9,395 nt of DNA from Alphaproteobacteria bacterium (GTDB taxonomy: Bacteria; Pseudomonadota; Alphaproteobacteria; Rhizobiales; Xanthobacteraceae), in the NCBI GenBank assembly GCA_005884465.1, contig VAZH01000006.1, positions 1 through 9,395 of the forward strand. Direction: 5' to 3'. Position numbers and translations under genes: made by a program. The notes beneath the pieces were generated by a model. It made no database searches. It saw nothing but the letters and a program-made list of their open reading frames with translations, and was not told where the DNA came from. Below, one piece after another: positions 7,618 through 9,395 of the stretch. Positions within the stretch are counted from its first letter, which is position 1. Every line of letters begins with the position of its first letter.

Positions 7618-8202
7618 ATGACTGGTTTGGCAAACAAGGCTGTGGATGTCCGTTATGCCTACAAGGCCTCCCTGATCGGCGCGGCGCATCAGTTCGAACT
7701 GACGGACGAGGGCTTGTCGTGGCAAATCGGCGGCAGGGCCGCGGTCTGGCCCTATGGCGATATCGCGGCGATCCGTCTGTCGTATCGTCCGGTATCGATG
7801 CAATCGCGCCGCTTTCGCGCAGATATCGAACATGCGAACCGTCAGCGCATCGCCATCCTCTCGACCAGCTGGCAGACCGTTGCCCTGGTGGCGCCGCAGG
7901 ACAAAGACTACCGCGCCTTCATCACGCAGTTGCATCAGCGCATGGAGAAGGCGGGAGCCAGGGCCAGGCTGATCGGCGGCATCGGGCCGAAACTCTATGC
8001 CGTGGGCATTGCCTTCCTCGCGTTGGTTGCGATCGCGATATCAGGACTTCTGGTTCGCGCCCTCGCCACGGGCGCATTCGCAGGCGCATTGTTCCTGGTT
8101 GGTTTTGCCGTACTGTTTGCCTGGCAGGTCGGCGGCTTTATCCGGCGTAACAGGCCGCGGACCTATACGTTTGATCGATTACCGCAGGCGTTGCTGCCGT
8201 GA
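7618..8202 (+). CDS. Membrane protein with possible PH-like N-terminal domain
   Basis: Protein of 194 residues, not recognised by name. The first 115 residues are soluble and rich in predicted strands: FELTDEGLSWQIGG (26-39), AVWPYGDIAAIRLSYRP (42-58), RADIEHANRQRIAI (67-80), then a helix at about 96-112. This order (strand pair, a Trp-Pro-Tyr hinge, aligned short strands, closing helix) resembles bacterial PH-like domains, but that is inference. Two membrane segments follow at about 125-146 and 152-174, then a basic tail with RRNRPRTYTFDRLP (176-189). The ATG at 7618 has only a weak GGA nine bases upstream; the frame is open further upstream but overlaps the DUF1772 gene. Expression is likely coupled to that gene. 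Confidence 0.75.
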   Translation: MTGLANKAVDVRYAYKASLIGAAHQFELTDEGLSWQIGGRAAVWPYGDIAAIRLSYRPVSMQSRRFRADIEHANRQRIAILSTSWQTVALVAPQDKDYRAFITQLHQRMEKAGARARLIGGIGPKLYAVGIAFLALVAIAISGLLVRALATGAFAGALFLVGFAVLFAWQVGGFIRRNRPRTYTFDRLPQALLP

Positions 8203-8238
8203 GACGCTGCACCGCGTCCGCAAACGAATAATTTCGGC

Positions 8239-8664
8239 CTAGTGCCGCACCACCAGCACCGAGCATTTGGCGTAGCGCACCACATGGCCGGCATTGGAGC
8301 CGAGAAAATAGGTCCGCATCGCCGGCCGGTGCGATGTCATGACGATCAGGTCGGCCTTGATCGCCGCGGCTTCCTCGAGGATCTCGTGATAGATGCCGCC
8401 CTGCCGCACAGCGGTGGAGATGCGCGAAGCATCGATGCCCGATTCGCGCGCTACGATGGCGAGCGCCTCCTCGGAGGTCTGGCGCTGCTGGGTGTCGAAA
8501 TCGGCGGGGACATATTCGGCCAGCATCACCGGTGTCATCGGCAGCACGTTCAGAAGGCGCACCGTGCCGCTCCAGGTCTGCGACAGCGTCGCTGCCGTCG
8601 CAATTGCGGGTTTGGCCAGATCGGTATCGGCGAGATCAATCGGCACGAGAATGGATTTGAACAT
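8239..8664 (-). CDS. Universal stress protein, UspF/UspG-like
   Basis: Single-domain UspA-superfamily protein of 141 residues, cytoplasmic, probably nucleotide-binding and dimeric. It starts with MFKSILVPIDLAD, including the conserved Val-Pro-x-Asp (7-10). It ends with VMTSHRP (108-114), YFLGSNA (119-125) and CSVLVVR (134-140). The classical ATP motif G-2x-G-9x-G-S/T is changed in its first half to SHRP while GSN is kept. The same arrangement occurs in enterobacterial UspF and UspG, so it is a subtype trait rather than decay. ATG 8664 has a strong GGAGG five bases upstream. The stop lies 36 bases from that of the converging membrane protein gene, with no clear terminator. Confidence 0.95.
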   Translation of the reverse strand: MFKSILVPIDLADTDLAKPAIATAATLSQTWSGTVRLLNVLPMTPVMLAEYVPADFDTQQRQTSEEALAIVARESGIDASRISTAVRQGGIYHEILEEAAAIKADLIVMTSHRPAMRTYFLGSNAGHVVRYAKCSVLVVRH

Positions 8665-8733
8665 CTGCGCCTCCCTGTGCGACTTCAGCCTAGCATAAAT
8701 TGACGGCGCGGGGACGCGTCAGGCGCATCTGCC

Positions 8734-9276
8734 TCAATCGCCTGAAGTTTGCTTCAGCAGCCTTGGAGTGACGAACAGCGCGAGCCGGCCGCGACGGAAC
8801 GCCACGTCGGTCCAGTCGTCGGCCGCAAAGTCGAAAACCGCGAGCCCCGATGTCGGCAAGTTGTCGGAGAGTGCCTTGCGGCCGGCCGCGTCACCGCTGC
8901 CGACCAGCGCCAGCGCCAGTTCATGCATGCCCGGATTGTGTCCGACCAGCATCAGCCGCTTCGGATCGGTGGCGGATGCTTCGCGTATAGTTTGCAGGAG
9001 CTGTGACGGGCCGGCGCCGTAGAGTTCAGGCACAAGCTCGACCTGCGGCTCCGGGGCGAGGTCTTTCATCGCCTCCCAGGCGATTTCCCAGGTTTCGTGC
9101 CCGCGCACTGCGGGCGAAACCAGCACCAGATCGGGAAAAGGCGGATGCTGGCCGATCCAGCCGCCGATTTCTGCCGCGTCAGCCCGGCCACGCTTGTCCA
9201 ATCGCCGGTCCTGATCGCGGCCTGAAGGTGCGTCGTGCTCGGTCTTGGCGTGGCGCAGCAGCATCAAACGGCGCAT
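8734..9276 (-). CDS. SixA-type histidine phosphatase family protein
   Basis: Histidine (RHG) phosphatase superfamily member of 180 residues, closest in layout to SixA, which removes phosphate from phosphohistidine. The N-terminus MRRLMLLRHAKTE carries the catalytic Arg8-His9. RLDKRGRADAAEIGGWI (25-41) and SPAVRGHETW (54-63, Arg58) follow, then ELYGAG (84-89), whose Glu84 is a candidate acid, and VGHNPGMHEL (111-120) with the second His113. All four expected catalytic elements are present. No signal peptide is seen, so it should be cytoplasmic. ATG 9276 starts directly at the conserved N-terminus; the upstream ribosome binding site is weak (GAG, nine bases away). The substrate could be a phosphotransfer protein or a small phosphate ester. 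It is 69 bases upstream of the universal stress protein gene on the same strand. Confidence 0.92.
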   Translation of the reverse strand: MRRLMLLRHAKTEHDAPSGRDQDRRLDKRGRADAAEIGGWIGQHPPFPDLVLVSPAVRGHETWEIAWEAMKDLAPEPQVELVPELYGAGPSQLLQTIREASATDPKRLMLVGHNPGMHELALALVGSGDAAGRKALSDNLPTSGLAVFDFAADDWTDVAFRRGRLALFVTPRLLKQTSGD

Positions 9277-9339
9277 GACGCAATCTCGAATCGTTTCAGG
9301 TCTGCGGACTAATGTACCAGCCGAGCCCAGTGTGGTGGT

Positions 9340-9395
9340 TCAGAACTTCTCTTCGCCTTCGCCTGCCAGTGCGTCAAGAGAACTTCTCAACCAAA
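9340..9395 (-). CDS. Possible 3' end of another minus-strand gene
   Basis: Seventeen open codons run into the right edge on the minus strand and end at a TGA (9340-9342). They read as a plausible acidic C-terminus, LDALAGEGEEKF. The fragment is too short to identify and could be chance. If real, the gene ends 63 bases upstream of the histidine phosphatase and may share its transcript. Confidence 0.28.
   Translation of the reverse strand, partial: WLRSSLDALAGEGEEKF

Noticed and set aside
7614..7619. TATAAT overlapping the start codon at 7618
   Set aside because: A -10 box there would start transcription inside the coding region, and no -35 box lies upstream at the right distance. It is chance.

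Overview
The window reads as an ordinary stretch of chromosome from an alphaproteobacterium, most likely Bradyrhizobium or a close relative (Nitrobacteraceae such as Rhodopseudomonas or Afipia). This is inferred from high GC content, GC-rich third codon positions, the type of ferredoxin-NADP reductase, the DUF892/DUF1772/DUF2147 proteins, and a GGAAC-type promoter of the alphaproteobacterial general stress response. I see no insertion sequence, phage gene, CRISPR array, rRNA or tRNA gene.

Layout, left to right. Positions 1-435 (minus) hold most of a hotdog-fold acyl-CoA thioesterase that runs off the left edge. It is divergent from a complete thioredoxin-reductase-like ferredoxin/flavodoxin-NADP+ reductase (592-1620, plus). 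After a 200-base gap with a GC-rich hairpin and a short tandem repeat comes a secreted DUF2147 protein (1821-2417, plus). It converges on a large secreted SGNH/GDSL hydrolase (2436-4415, minus). Upstream of that, on the same strand, is a flippase-like membrane protein of the LPG_synthase_TM/UPF0104 family (4531-5646, minus). A gap of about 380 bases follows, carrying a good candidate EcfG promoter. Then come a DUF892 ferritin-like protein (6032-6538, plus), a bidirectional terminator, a small four-helix membrane protein (6605-7039, minus), a DUF1772 membrane protein (7122-7556, plus), and a membrane protein with a possible PH-like N-terminal domain (7618-8202, plus). A UspF/UspG-type universal stress protein (8239-8664, minus) and a SixA-type histidine phosphatase (8734-9276, minus) follow. 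The last 56 bases may hold the 3' end of another minus-strand gene.

The genes do not form one pathway. Two themes can be defended. The first is stress and housekeeping: the DUF892 protein under a likely EcfG promoter, the universal stress protein, the histidine phosphatase and the ferredoxin reductase. The second is the cell envelope: the DUF2147 protein, the SGNH hydrolase, the flippase-like protein and three small membrane proteins. No convincing new multi-gene system is visible. The best leads are the EcfG promoter with its duplicated GGAAC box, the cysteine-rich SGNH hydrolase that lacks the usual catalytic Asp position, and the small membrane proteins of unknown function.
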